From the NCBI GenBank assembly GCA_014584575.1, contig JACTMP010000070.1, positions 62,001 to 126,000 of the forward strand: a stretch of 64,000 nt of DNA. The letters run 5' to 3'. The stretch comes from Chloroflexota bacterium (lineage in GTDB: Bacteria; Chloroflexota; Anaerolineae; Promineifilales; Promineifilaceae). The notes under the pieces were generated by a model. That model was not told where the DNA came from and made no database searches. It saw only the letters and a program-made list of their open reading frames with translations. Both the position numbers and the translations under genes were made by a program. Positions 9,555-18,659 of the stretch are shown piece after piece (within the stretch, counting starts at the first letter, position 1; every line of letters begins with the position of its first letter).

Positions 9555-10622
9555 ATGACCAGAATTTGGGTTTTTCTGACGTGTGTGGCGACCGCCTGGC
9601 TGCTGGCGGCTTGCCGCCCTCAACCCGCTCCGGAACTTTTCAGCCGTGGGTTTGGGCGCGGTCACACCGTCTACATTGGGCAAGACCGGCAGGTGCAGGT
9701 TTACGACGTTTCCCGCCCGGATGAGTTGCGCCTCATCACTACCTGGGAAACACCAGGGCGGGTGCGCCGCATTGTGACCGATGGGCACAGGGTCTACGTG
9801 GTACACTGGCCTTCGGAAGAAAGTTGGGACAGCAACACGGGGCCGCCCGACGGCGGGGTGCAGTTGGTGAATGTGAGCCGCCCCAACGAACCGCGCATTG
9901 AAGGGTACTTTACCACCCACAATCTGGCCGAAGATGTGGCCGTACATGGTGATGTTATTTTCACCAGCGATTGGGAGCATTTGTACACCGTTCAGTGGGA
10001 CACCCCCCAGCGCCCCCAGGAAATGTCCCGGCTGCCCCAGGGATCGGCCGCGTTGGAAGTGGATGAAAATCTGTTGTTTGGTGTCTGGGGTGGATGCAGT
10101 TTTCGCAGCGGCGCCTGCCAGGGCGGGTTGTGGCTGGCCGATGTGAGTGGGGAGCAACAAACGCCGGTGTCCCTGAGTTCATTCATTTCCGAACTACGCC
10201 CCGGATATGATGTCGCTTTGCTGAAGACGGCCGGGCGTCAGTATGCCCTGGTGGCCGGCCGTGGCTTGTGGGTAGTGGATATTACCGATCTCACCATACC
10301 CCAGGAGGTTGCCTATGTGGCCACGACGGATGGTTATTACCATGCGCGGATAGTGGTTAAAGAGAACATTGCCGTTTTAGCCAGCGATGCCCATATCCGG
10401 GTCTATGATGTCAGCCAGCCGGAGCGCCCTTTAGAGGTAGGGCAGATGGCGTGGGGGTCGCCGCCGGTAGATATGATGTGGGCCAATGATAGCGAGCGGG
10501 TATATCTGGCGACCTGGGACGGTTTGTCACTTGTGGATGTCAGTGATCCGCAATGGCCGTTTCTGATTGCGTCCACCCCTGATGTCCCGATTCCACCACC
10601 GCAACCAACGGTGACACCGTAA
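9555..10622 (+). CDS. LVIVD-repeat lipoprotein
   Basis: 355 residues, starting 8 bp after CAGGAG. The signal peptide ends LLAAC, so the mature protein is lipid-anchored. The body is a beta propeller of repeated 40-50 residue units with VYDVSRPDE, LVNVSRPNE, VYDVSQPER and LVDVSDPQW cores, the pattern of LVIVD repeats (PF08309). Such proteins are extracytoplasmic with unknown ligands. The stop is directly followed by the start of the glycosidase-like gene (1 bp apart), so the two form an operon. Confidence 0.8.
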   Translation: MTRIWVFLTCVATAWLLAACRPQPAPELFSRGFGRGHTVYIGQDRQVQVYDVSRPDELRLITTWETPGRVRRIVTDGHRVYVVHWPSEESWDSNTGPPDGGVQLVNVSRPNEPRIEGYFTTHNLAEDVAVHGDVIFTSDWEHLYTVQWDTPQRPQEMSRLPQGSAALEVDENLLFGVWGGCSFRSGACQGGLWLADVSGEQQTPVSLSSFISELRPGYDVALLKTAGRQYALVAGRGLWVVDITDLTIPQEVAYVATTDGYYHARIVVKENIAVLASDAHIRVYDVSQPERPLEVGQMAWGSPPVDMMWANDSERVYLATWDGLSLVDVSDPQWPFLIASTPDVPIPPPQPTVTP

Positions 10623-10623
10623 G

Positions 10624-11571
10624 ATGCGCTACGGTCGGTGGCTGTTGTTATTTTGTGGCCTGCTGCTGCTCTGGCCTGGTGGCGAACGGAGGGCACGGCC
10701 GTTGTCCATTGCTGCCCTTCCCGGTTGTGATCGTTTTGGCCGCCCTGCCAGCGCCCTGGCTGCCAGCGCCCTGGCTACCGCCGCCACCCATCACCCCCCC
10801 TTCTTCTCTCCTCTGGCCGAAAGCGCCGGGCAGACCGCCCATTGGCCGCAGACGCGCCCCATGCGTTATGCCGTCCACACCATTTTTCTCGACGACGTGA
10901 CGGCCGTTCATGCGGCGACTATCGGTTTTGACACGGCCGTGCAGGTGTTCCCCTGGCGCGATTTGAACCCCACCCCCGGCCTCTACGCCTGGGAAGCCAG
11001 CGACTATATGGTGCGGATGGCGCAGGCGGCCGGCTTACATCTGGTGGTGCAGCTGGATATGCCACCAGAGTGGGCGCGGCGGCAGGGGGACTTCCCCTTT
11101 GATCTGGCGGCGTATGCTGATTTTGTCACGGCCGTGAGCCAGCGGTATCGCGGGTACATTGCCGGTTATGTTGTCTGGAACGAACCTAATCTGGCCGCTG
11201 AATGGAGCCGTTCTGGCGGCGACCTGGAAAGCCATTGGCAGCGTTATGACGGGCAGGTGGCCGACCCTGCCGATTATGTTGGCGTGTTGGGGGTGGCTTA
11301 CCGCCGCATAAAAGCGCAAGACCCGGATGCGCTGGTAATTACGGCCGGTCTGGCCCCCACCAATGAAAACTCGCCCCGCGCCCGTGATGACCGCGACTTT
11401 CTGCGGGCGATGCTGACGGCCGGCGCGGCCGACTGTTTTGATGTGCTGGGTGTCCATGCTTATGGTTTTGGCCTGCACCCGGAAGCGGCCGAAGCGGCGC
11501 GGCCGGACGGTTCACCTCGCCCCGCCTATCACCGGCTGCGTGAGAAGTTATCAACCTCACCTGTAGAATAA
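10624..11571 (+). CDS. Secreted glycoside-hydrolase-like (beta/alpha)8 protein, shortened C-terminus
   Basis: 315 residues with a signal peptide and an Ala-rich linker, then a TIM-barrel fragment. WRDLNPTPGLYAWEASDYMV is typical of clan GH-A enzymes, and YVVWNEPNL carries the expected acid/base Glu at the end of strand 4. After DVLGVHAYGFG the usual strand with the nucleophile Glu (an ITEFGW-like motif) is absent. The sequence runs into a short polar tail and stops, so the barrel looks truncated and may be inactive or have a binding role. Operon partner: the LVIVD lipoprotein. Confidence 0.65.
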   Translation: MRYGRWLLLFCGLLLLWPGGERRARPLSIAALPGCDRFGRPASALAASALATAATHHPPFFSPLAESAGQTAHWPQTRPMRYAVHTIFLDDVTAVHAATIGFDTAVQVFPWRDLNPTPGLYAWEASDYMVRMAQAAGLHLVVQLDMPPEWARRQGDFPFDLAAYADFVTAVSQRYRGYIAGYVVWNEPNLAAEWSRSGGDLESHWQRYDGQVADPADYVGVLGVAYRRIKAQDPDALVITAGLAPTNENSPRARDDRDFLRAMLTAGAADCFDVLGVHAYGFGLHPEAAEAARPDGSPRPAYHRLREKLSTSPVE

Positions 11572-11597
11572 CCACCCTGCGCTCCATAGGCTCATCT

Positions 11598-12818
11598 CTA
11601 TTTGATGGTAACAGGCAAGAATTGTTGAGAAACCGGTGTGGGGGTGGGCGTGCAGGGCGGCGGTTGGGTGGGGATGGGCAGGATGGTGCTGAAACTGTTG
11701 TTGCTCTCGTTGCTTTCCGTAATCTGGTTGGTGGCATCGGCAACGGCCGTGACCTGTCCCAATACCCCACCAAACACCAGCGACACCTCTTCCCCGACAG
11801 CCAATCCCGGCACGGTTTGCTGCTGGCTGCCGTTCACCTCAATTACAAATGCCCCGGCGGCAGCAGCGCCCACATTTTGCACCCACACCCGCGCCCCCAG
11901 GTCAGGTGGGTGCGTGCCACACTGCGGCGTGCCACCGTTGTAGGTGATGTTGCTGATGATCAGGTCGGGCAGATTGTATATCGGCGTGGGGGTGGGGGTG
12001 CAAGGTGGCGGTTGTGTAGGAATGGGTAACATGACGCTGAGGGTGTTGTTGATTTCGTTGCTTTCCTCGATCACGTTGGTGACGTCGGCCACGGCCGTGA
12101 CGGGTCCCAATGCCCCGCCAAACACCAACGATATTTGTTCTCCGACGGCTAACCCATCTACACTTTGGCGCCAGATGTTGTTCACTTCTACCACAAATGA
12201 CCCGGCAGCCATGTTGCCCAGATTGGCCAGCCAGACACGCGCGCCGAGGTCAGGCGGGTGTGAACCGCACTGTGGTGTGCCGGGGTTGTAGGTGATGTCG
12301 CTGACGGTAAGGTCAGGCAGATTGCTGCCAGGCGTGGCTTGTCCGACGAAAACATATTCTGACTGTCCAGTGCGATAAACCCAGTTCCAGAAATCACCAC
12401 AGTATCGTTCGCCATAGAGCAGAACGTTAAAGCGGACAATACCATTCGTTACAGCTGTGAGGGTGATTGTCTGTGGCATGGGCACTGGTGGGCCAATAAT
12501 GACACTTTCTGGTTCAAAGATGGGGGCATTATTGCCAAATTGTGTGAGCGTCAAATTATGCACGGGATAAACACAGCCAGGCGCTATCGTCAGATCGGTG
12601 GTGACAGAGATGACATCGCCCACGAGCAGAATGGTGTCTGAGGTGGTGATATGCACTGTTGCCCAGAATGCGGGGGTCGTGGTGGGGGTGGCGGTAGGTG
12701 TGTGGGAGGGGGTAGCGGTTATCAGGGGCACGGCCGTAACCGGCATCACCCACTGCCACATCACCAATGACCAGACCAATAGCCCAAAACATAAAACGAC
12801 CACTATTGCTTTTTTCAT
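11598..12818 (-). CDS. Exported protein with two CARDB domains
   Basis: 406 residues. Start set at MKKAIVVV because GGAGG lies 6 bp upstream; an in-frame ATG at 12830 overlaps that ribosome site. A signal/TM helix is followed by a TPT stalk, a beta domain, then two near-identical CARDB units (about residues 165-275 and 285-395). Each begins LPDL and ends in LPIPTQPPPCTPTPTP. The duplication is also visible in the DNA (11640-11960 against 11975-12300). CARDB domains are Ig-like adhesion modules at the cell surface. Confidence 0.75.
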   Translation of the reverse strand: MKKAIVVVLCFGLLVWSLVMWQWVMPVTAVPLITATPSHTPTATPTTTPAFWATVHITTSDTILLVGDVISVTTDLTIAPGCVYPVHNLTLTQFGNNAPIFEPESVIIGPPVPMPQTITLTAVTNGIVRFNVLLYGERYCGDFWNWVYRTGQSEYVFVGQATPGSNLPDLTVSDITYNPGTPQCGSHPPDLGARVWLANLGNMAAGSFVVEVNNIWRQSVDGLAVGEQISLVFGGALGPVTAVADVTNVIEESNEINNTLSVMLPIPTQPPPCTPTPTPIYNLPDLIISNITYNGGTPQCGTHPPDLGARVWVQNVGAAAAGAFVIEVNGSQQQTVPGLAVGEEVSLVFGGVLGQVTAVADATNQITESNESNNSFSTILPIPTQPPPCTPTPTPVSQQFLPVTIK

Positions 12819-12907
12819 ACTGACCTCCATTTGGTGGGAATGATGTCAGTTTACACGATGAGCGTTGATCCACTGTTGATAAATCGTTGACCCGGTGTTT
12901 TTTCCCT

Positions 12908-13009
12908 GGCGATTAAAATCGTGGTAATAGCAGGCAAAGGCGGCCTCCATCAACTGTGGTTGATCGGTGCAGGCCGCCTTCGCTCTCTGTAGATGCAGAT
13001 TTATCTGCC
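12908..13009 (+). repeat. 102-bp intergenic repeat, copy 1 (inverted relative to copy 2)
   Basis: Begins GGCGATTAAAATCG and ends GCAGATTTATCTGCC. The interior folds into a hairpin with arms AAGGCGGCCT (12937-12946) and AGGCCGCCTT (12971-12980). The same 102-bp unit, with matching ends and a diverged but also hairpin-forming centre, lies in opposite orientation at 17085-17186. The two copies enclose the E1/E2 operon. Confidence 0.75.
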
Positions 13010-13055
13010 CCACGAAGCACAGGCAGATGGTGTCCGTTGTGACTCCCCTACGACA

Positions 13056-14354
13056 TCACCGCCAGTTTTCAATCTCTCCTTTGATGGCCGCCACAAAATT
13101 ATCCGCCGAAGCGCCATCCAGGATGCGGTGGTCGAAGGTGAGACCCACGTAAGCCATCGTGCGGATGGCGATGGCGTCATCAATCACTTTGACGCGCTTT
13201 TCAATCATGCCCACACCCAAAATGCCGCACTGTGGCTGGTTGATGATCGGCGTGGCAAAGAGGCTGCCGCTGACGCCATGATTGGTGATGGAAAAGGTGC
13301 CGCCCTGCACGTCCGCCGGTTTAAGCTGTTTGTTACGGGCGCGATGGGCCAGGTCATTGACGGCGCGGGCAATGCCCAGCAGGTTCAGCGAGTCGGCGTT
13401 TTTGATGACGGGCACAATCAGGCCGTCCTCAATCGCCGTCGCCATGCCGATGTTGATTTCCGGCTTCAGTTCAATGCCCTCGTCCGTCCAGGTGCTATTG
13501 ACCAGGGGGTGTTTTTTCAGGGCAGCGACAGTGGCGGCGACGATGTAGGCGGTGAAGGTCAGATTGGCGCCATCGCGGGTGAACTGCTCTTTGTGGGCGC
13601 AGCGGTGTTTGTCTACACTGGTGAAGTCGAACTCGAAAATGGTGGTGACGTGCGGGCTGGTTTGTTTGCTGCGCACCATGTGTTCGGCGATGCTGCGGCG
13701 CATTGTCGTTAAGGGGAGGAGTTCACCGGATATGGGAGACTGAGAGACTGGGAGATTGGGAGATTGGGAGATTGGGAGATTGGGGGAGTGAGGGACTGGG
13801 TGAGAAGGTGGCGCAGGTTGGGGTTCGGGCGCCGAGGGCGGCTTGGTGGTGGGGGGTGTGGTGCGGGTTTCGATGTAGGCCAGGATGTCTTTTTTGGTGA
13901 TACGGCCGTCCAACCCCGTGCCCTCAATCTGGTTCAAATCCACCTCGTGTTCGGCGGCGATGCGGCTGACGACGGGGCTGATGCGGCCGGTGTAGGGTTG
14001 GCTGGGGGGGGCGGGTCTGGTTTCGGGCACGGCCGTTTTTGCCGGTTCTAGTGTTGTTTCGGGGGCGGGTGGGGTGACGGCCGTTTTCACTTCCCCATTT
14101 TCCGGCAGCGCATCCCCTGGCTCGCCAATGTAAGCCAGCACTGTGCCCACCGGGGCCACTGCCCCCTCGGCCACACAAATTTGCAAAATAGTGCCCGACT
14201 CTTCGGCCGTTGCTTCCGTCGTCACCTTGTCCGTCTCAATTTCCAGGATGGGGTCATACTGCTTCACAAAGTCGCCTTCGCTCACCAGCCAACGGGCCAC
14301 CGTCCCTTCCACCACACCTTCGCCCATTTCGGGCATCATCACTTTTGTAATCAT
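13056..14354 (-). CDS. 2-oxoacid dehydrogenase dihydrolipoamide acyltransferase (E2)
   Basis: 432 residues. Lipoyl domain (1-75) with the lipoylated Lys in ETDKVTTEA; peripheral subunit-binding domain (about 130-170, RISPVVSRIAAEHEVDL); Pro-rich linker; then the catalytic domain (about 210-432) with the active-site motif DHRILDGA. It transfers the acyl group from E1 to CoA in a pyruvate, branched-chain or 2-oxoglutarate-type complex. The downstream position and pairing with a fused E1 favour a branched-chain-type enzyme, but substrate cannot be read from sequence. The linker holds tandem SPNLPISQ-like units encoded by 10-bp GGGAGATTGG repeats at 13735-13800. No E3 gene is in the window. Confidence 0.9.
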   Translation of the reverse strand: MITKVMMPEMGEGVVEGTVARWLVSEGDFVKQYDPILEIETDKVTTEATAEESGTILQICVAEGAVAPVGTVLAYIGEPGDALPENGEVKTAVTPPAPETTLEPAKTAVPETRPAPPSQPYTGRISPVVSRIAAEHEVDLNQIEGTGLDGRITKKDILAYIETRTTPPTTKPPSAPEPQPAPPSHPVPHSPNLPISQSPNLPVSQSPISGELLPLTTMRRSIAEHMVRSKQTSPHVTTIFEFDFTSVDKHRCAHKEQFTRDGANLTFTAYIVAATVAALKKHPLVNSTWTDEGIELKPEINIGMATAIEDGLIVPVIKNADSLNLLGIARAVNDLAHRARNKQLKPADVQGGTFSITNHGVSGSLFATPIINQPQCGILGVGMIEKRVKVIDDAIAIRTMAYVGLTFDHRILDGASADNFVAAIKGEIENWR

Positions 14355-14366
14355 GGCTAATCCTGT

Positions 14367-14453
14367 CATCGTGACAAGGTGAAGGGGTGACAAGGTGAGT
14401 TGTTCGCGACCATCACCTTGTCACCTTGTTACCAGGTCACCTTGTCATTCTGT
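14367..14453. repeat. Short repeats of TGACAAGGTGA between E2 and E1 genes
   Basis: Two direct copies of GTGACAAGGTGA and several inverted copies (TCACCTTGTCAC and variants) fill the 100-bp gap between the E1 stop and the E2 start. They can fold into alternative hairpins on the mRNA and might tune E2 expression relative to E1. Inference only. Confidence 0.5.
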
Positions 14454-14455
14454 CT

Positions 14456-16930
14456 TCACCTGTAAAAAATTGGGAAACGCCCCGGTTCAGCTTCGTGCAT
14501 CATCTCGTAGACGAGATCGAACAGATCTTCCGCGTTTGGCTTAGAGAAGTATGCGCCGTCAGAGCCGAAGGCCGGGCGGTGTGCTTTGGCGCTCAGCGTG
14601 CGCGGCTCGGCGTCCAGGTGCCAGAAGCCACCCTGTTTCTCGATCACTTCCTGCATCATGTAAGCCGACGCGCCGCCGGGCATATCCTCATCTAGAAAGA
14701 TGATGCGCCCTGTTTTTTGCAGCGATTGGCCGATCAGCCCCACGCGGTCAAAAGGCAGCAGGGTACGCACGTCAATAATTTCGGCATCAATGCCCGTTTC
14801 CTGAAGGGGCACGGCCGTATCCAACGCTACCTGTACACACGCCCCATACGTCACAATGGTGATGTCCTCGCCGGGACGCACCACCTCCGGCACACCCAGC
14901 GGAATGGTAAACTCCGTCAGATTGGTGGGCACGTTTTCGCGCAGCCGATAGCCGTTCAGCACCTCCACGATGATGCCGGGATCGTCCCCTTGCAGCAGCG
15001 TATTGTAAAAACCGACAGCCTGCACCATATCACGCGGCACACACACATGAATGCCACGCACCAGATGAATGAGGCCGGCCATTTGTGACCCGGCGTGCCA
15101 GATACCTTCCAACCGGTGGCCCCGTGTGCGAATGATGACCGGCGCTTTCTGCCCCCCCTTCGTGCGCCAGCGCAGCGTCGCCAGGTCGTCAGACATCGTT
15201 TGCAGCGCGTACAAGACGTAATCGAGATATTGAATTTCGGCGATGGGACGCAGGCCGCGCAGTGCCAGACCAATGGCCTGCCCCAAAATGGTGGCCTCAC
15301 GGATGCCGGTATCGGCCACGCGCAGTGGCCCAAACTGCTTTTGCAGCCCGGCAAACGCCTGATTAACGCCGCCCAATTTCCCCACATCTTCGCCAAAGGC
15401 CAGCACGCGCGGGTCGCGGGCCAGCATGACGGCAAACGCTTTGTTCAGCACCTCATACCCTTTCAGCCCTTCCGGTTTGTCGGCATAAATCGGTTTCACT
15501 TCCGGCACGTTCAGGGTGGATTCGGCCGATTCGCTGGTGAGGTGGCTGGCGTAGCTGGCAGCATGGCGCACCGCCCGCTCACTTTTCCAGGCGGCCAGTT
15601 GACTGGCGACGGGGATGTTTTCGTCACGGGTGAGCAGAAGGGTCTGGTGCACGGCCGTGAGCACATCCTTGCGTGATAACGACTGTTTCTCCATCAACCG
15701 ACGGCGCAGGGTGCTGATTTTTTGCGCATGAGCCGAGGCTGTTTCAATCTGCTCAATCAGCGCCGCTGCTTCTTTGCGCTCCTGGTAAATGGGGCGCGTA
15801 TAGGCCGTCCACGCCTTGTCGCGGGCATGTTGCGCCTGTTTGCGGGCGTTGCGCTCAATGTTGTCCAGTTCACCAGAGGAGGCGATGCGCTGCTCAATAA
15901 TCCACAGCCGCATCTGGCGAATGGGGTCGAATTCCTCTTCCCAGGCCAGCCGCTCCGCCGGTTTATACCGCTCATGGCTGCCGGAGGTGGAATGGCCCTG
16001 CGGTTGGGTCATTTCTACCACGTGAATGATCGCCGGGACGTGCTGATCGCGGGTGATTTGAGCCGCTTTCTGGTACGTTTCCACCAGTTGCAGGTAGTCC
16101 CAACCGGGCACGGTGTACAGATCATACCCGTCGCGGCTGCCCGTTTTGCGCTGGAAGCCGCTCAGTAGTTCGGACAAATTCTCTTTGGTAATCTGATGCT
16201 CGTTGGTGACGGAGATGCCGTAGCCGTCATCCCAAATGGAGATGATGACCGGCGCTTTGAGTACACCAATGGCGTTGACCGATTCCCAAAACAGCCCTTC
16301 GGCGCAACTGGCGTTGCCAATGGTGCCCCAGGCAATTTCACGGCCGTCACGCGAAAATTGCGTCAACGCCTGGAGTTCGGGCAGCGCGTGGTATAGCCGC
16401 GAAGCATAACCCAGCCCCACCAGTCGGGGCATTTGTGCGCCGGTGGGGGAGAGGTCGGCGGAACTGTTATACCGTTGCGTCTGGTCGAGCCAACGGCCGT
16501 CGGCGTCCAGCAGCCGCGTGGCAAAATGGGCGTTCATCTGCCGCCCGCCGGAGTGCGGTTCGTGGGTCAGGTCGTCATGGGCATACAGTTGGGCAAAAAA
16601 CTGCTCCAGCGTCAGCGCCCCAATCGCCAGCATAAAGGTCTGGTCGCGGTAATAGCCGCTGCGCCAATCCCCCTTTCGGAAGGCTCTAGCCCAGGCCAAC
16701 TGGGCGATCTCTTTGCCGTCGCCAAAGATGCCGAACTTGGCCTTGCCGCTGAGCACCTCGCGGCGGCCGATCAGGCTGGCTTCGCGGCTTTCACAGGCGA
16801 TGCGATAATCGCGCAAAATATCGGCGCGGCTCAGTTCGATCTGGCTGGCGAAGGGGAGGGGGTTCCGGTCAGGTTGTGAGGTTTGTTTGGTTTCGGCAGA
16901 CGTGGTTTCAGACGCTTCGCGTATGATCAT
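14456..16930 (-). CDS. Fused alpha-beta E1 component of a 2-oxoacid dehydrogenase
   Basis: 824 residues, start at MIIREASE. The N-terminal half is the thiamine-diphosphate alpha subunit (about residues 60-400; GTIGNASCAEGLFWESVNA at the TPP/Mg site and the phosphorylation-loop-like HSTSGSHERY). The C-terminal half (about 480-820) is the transketolase-like beta subunit (LAFGEDVGKLGGVNQAF, EIQYLDYVLYA, IDVRTLLPFD). Alpha and beta are usually separate genes; single-chain forms occur in several phyla. It decarboxylates the oxoacid and passes the acyl group to the E2 encoded 100 bp downstream. Confidence 0.9.
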   Translation of the reverse strand: MIIREASETTSAETKQTSQPDRNPLPFASQIELSRADILRDYRIACESREASLIGRREVLSGKAKFGIFGDGKEIAQLAWARAFRKGDWRSGYYRDQTFMLAIGALTLEQFFAQLYAHDDLTHEPHSGGRQMNAHFATRLLDADGRWLDQTQRYNSSADLSPTGAQMPRLVGLGYASRLYHALPELQALTQFSRDGREIAWGTIGNASCAEGLFWESVNAIGVLKAPVIISIWDDGYGISVTNEHQITKENLSELLSGFQRKTGSRDGYDLYTVPGWDYLQLVETYQKAAQITRDQHVPAIIHVVEMTQPQGHSTSGSHERYKPAERLAWEEEFDPIRQMRLWIIEQRIASSGELDNIERNARKQAQHARDKAWTAYTRPIYQERKEAAALIEQIETASAHAQKISTLRRRLMEKQSLSRKDVLTAVHQTLLLTRDENIPVASQLAAWKSERAVRHAASYASHLTSESAESTLNVPEVKPIYADKPEGLKGYEVLNKAFAVMLARDPRVLAFGEDVGKLGGVNQAFAGLQKQFGPLRVADTGIREATILGQAIGLALRGLRPIAEIQYLDYVLYALQTMSDDLATLRWRTKGGQKAPVIIRTRGHRLEGIWHAGSQMAGLIHLVRGIHVCVPRDMVQAVGFYNTLLQGDDPGIIVEVLNGYRLRENVPTNLTEFTIPLGVPEVVRPGEDITIVTYGACVQVALDTAVPLQETGIDAEIIDVRTLLPFDRVGLIGQSLQKTGRIIFLDEDMPGGASAYMMQEVIEKQGGFWHLDAEPRTLSAKAHRPAFGSDGAYFSKPNAEDLFDLVYEMMHEAEPGRFPIFYR

Positions 16931-17084
16931 TGGGCATTGTCCTTGTGCGTATTGAAAATTACGGTTCGTTGTCGGTAACGGCAGCGGTGGGAAGCGCCCC
17001 ATTACGCGGCGATTATAACGATTGTTGGGTTACTTTTCCACTAACGGGGAATAGGCAGCAGCAATTCTCAATTTGCCCGGCGGC

Positions 17085-17186
17085 GGTAGATAAATCTGCA
17101 CCAACAAAAGGCGAAGTCGGCCTTCGCCGACTGGTTATAGCCGACGAAGGTCGGCTTTGCCGCCTGTTGTCGCGATTTTAATCGCC
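17085..17186 (-). repeat. 102-bp intergenic repeat, copy 2
   Basis: Reverse-complement partner of 12908-13009: starts on the minus strand with GGCGATTAAAATCG and ends GCAGATTTATCTACC. Its interior forms two small hairpins (AGTCGGCCTTCGCCGACT and AGCCGACGAAGGTCGGCT). Its left-hand end on the minus strand overlaps the last codons and TAA stop of the neighbouring dehydrogenase gene. Confidence 0.75.
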
Positions 17187-18035
17187 GGATTTTGCCAAGA
17201 CGAGCAATGCTTGCAGCACGGCCGTCAACGCCGGCGCCTCCTCCTGCTCCTTGAAATCGGCCAGCCGGGTATAAATCTCGGCCGCCGCCCGGTGAAAACC
17301 ACCGGGCAGCCCGGCGGACTCAAAGGTGGCGGCGATCTCCTCCATTTCCCCGGCAAACCGCCACGCTTTAGCCGTCACCCGGCGCACCCGGTTTTCCGTC
17401 TGCGCCGGGAAGTTCGCGTCATCCCGCCGCCACTGCTGCGCCAGTTCATCATAAACGCCCAGGGAGACGGCCGTGCCCAAAATAGCGGCTAACAGGGCGG
17501 TTGTGCCCTTCGTGTAGGCGGCATAACACATTTTCAGCGCCGACGCTTTGCCGATCTCCGCGCCGATGACCTGTGTTTCCAGTGGCCCGGCGGCAAAACA
17601 ACAGGCAACGCGCTGCGCTTCATTGCCGGACAGGTAGAGCCAGGTGCTATCTGGCTGCCAGGCCGGCCCGCCAATGATGCCGCCGTCGACAAAAGATGCA
17701 CGGCCGTCGGTCATCATCTGGCCGATGTGTTTGGCCCGTTGGGGGGCGATGGCGTTGGCGTCCACATAGAGGCCGGTAAACCCATGCGCCAGGACTTCCT
17801 GGGCCACTGCTTCGGCGGCGTGGGGTGGGCACACGCTGATGAGGATGGTGCAGGTGTGACATAGGGTGGCTACTGTCTGCCCGTCTACCAACCGGTGTTG
17901 TTGTGCCCGCGCCTGGGTCTGGGGGCTGCGCCCGGCGCTGGCCCAATAGACGGTATGGCCGCTGTTCTGGGCGGCGGCGGCCACAGATGTGCCCATGGCC
18001 CCTGGATGCAAAATGCCGATAGTTTCGTTACTCAT
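17178..18035 (-). CDS. NAD(P)-binding 6-phosphogluconate/3-hydroxyacid dehydrogenase-like protein (DUF1932)
   Basis: 285 residues. A Rossmann fold opens with GILHPGAMGTSVAAAA (a GxGxxG variant with His-Pro-Gly). Strands ILISVCPP and LYVDANAIAP resemble beta-hydroxyacid dehydrogenases, with DGGIIGGPAW near the substrate-binding Gly loop. The helical C-terminal half (about 180-280) fits DUF1932, with Lys in IGKASALKMCYAAYTKG at the usual catalytic-lysine position. Probably a cytoplasmic oxidoreductase; substrate unknown. Its last two codons and stop lie within the 102-bp repeat. Confidence 0.75.
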   Translation of the reverse strand: MSNETIGILHPGAMGTSVAAAAQNSGHTVYWASAGRSPQTQARAQQHRLVDGQTVATLCHTCTILISVCPPHAAEAVAQEVLAHGFTGLYVDANAIAPQRAKHIGQMMTDGRASFVDGGIIGGPAWQPDSTWLYLSGNEAQRVACCFAAGPLETQVIGAEIGKASALKMCYAAYTKGTTALLAAILGTAVSLGVYDELAQQWRRDDANFPAQTENRVRRVTAKAWRFAGEMEEIAATFESAGLPGGFHRAAAEIYTRLADFKEQEEAPALTAVLQALLVLAKSGD

Positions 18036-18080
18036 AATATTGTTTCAAACAGGCGAAAAGCGGCTCATTTTGGCTCTGTT

Positions 18081-18659
18081 TTAAGCCATCAGTGCCACCA
18101 ACCGCTCCTCAAGCAGGCCATAACCGGTGGTGCGGATTTCCAATGGCAGCCCCAGGTAAGCGGCAATTTGCCGGGCTTTTACGGCCAGTTCTGGCTCTTC
18201 ATTTTGCACCAGATAAACCAGCCGCTTGTAATGGCGAAAATACTCTTCTTTCAATTCCGGGAAACGATCCAATCCCAACCCTTTCATCACCGTACCATTG
18301 AAACTGCGCACCAAAAAGTCGGTGAGAAAAAATGTGCCCGGTTCTTCATCCATCAGGTCATGGAATAACCGGCCGCCATACATTTCATAACAGTGCGGGC
18401 CATCCATGCGCTCCAGACCGTGCCGTGTTAACATCTCATCCAGCGCTCCCCTTGAGCCACAGTCGCCAAACACGACAATGGTTCGCTCAAACTGGGATTT
18501 GAGTTCCAGGAAGCGTTTTTCCACATCGGGAGCGATGCGTTCCGGGAACATGTGGTCAATGGCCGGGATGCCAAAAACCTCGGCATCCCAGCCATGCTTT
18601 TGCACCATGTCCAACACTTCCCGCGCCAGCGCGCCACAGATGATAAGCGCCGTTGTCAT
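18081..18659 (-). CDS. DUF1638 family protein
   Basis: 192 residues. Start at MTTALIICGALAREV, whose ATG overlaps the upstream stop (ATGA), so translation is coupled to the ACT gene. The family hallmarks are an N-terminal ICGALAREV strand, a CGSRG loop in VVFGDCGSRGALDEM and a HCYEMYGG motif with conserved Cys and His. DUF1638 proteins often sit near corrinoid methyltransferase genes, but none is present here. Function is not known. Confidence 0.8.
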   Translation of the reverse strand: MTTALIICGALAREVLDMVQKHGWDAEVFGIPAIDHMFPERIAPDVEKRFLELKSQFERTIVVFGDCGSRGALDEMLTRHGLERMDGPHCYEMYGGRLFHDLMDEEPGTFFLTDFLVRSFNGTVMKGLGLDRFPELKEEYFRHYKRLVYLVQNEEPELAVKARQIAAYLGLPLEIRTTGYGLLEERLVALMA

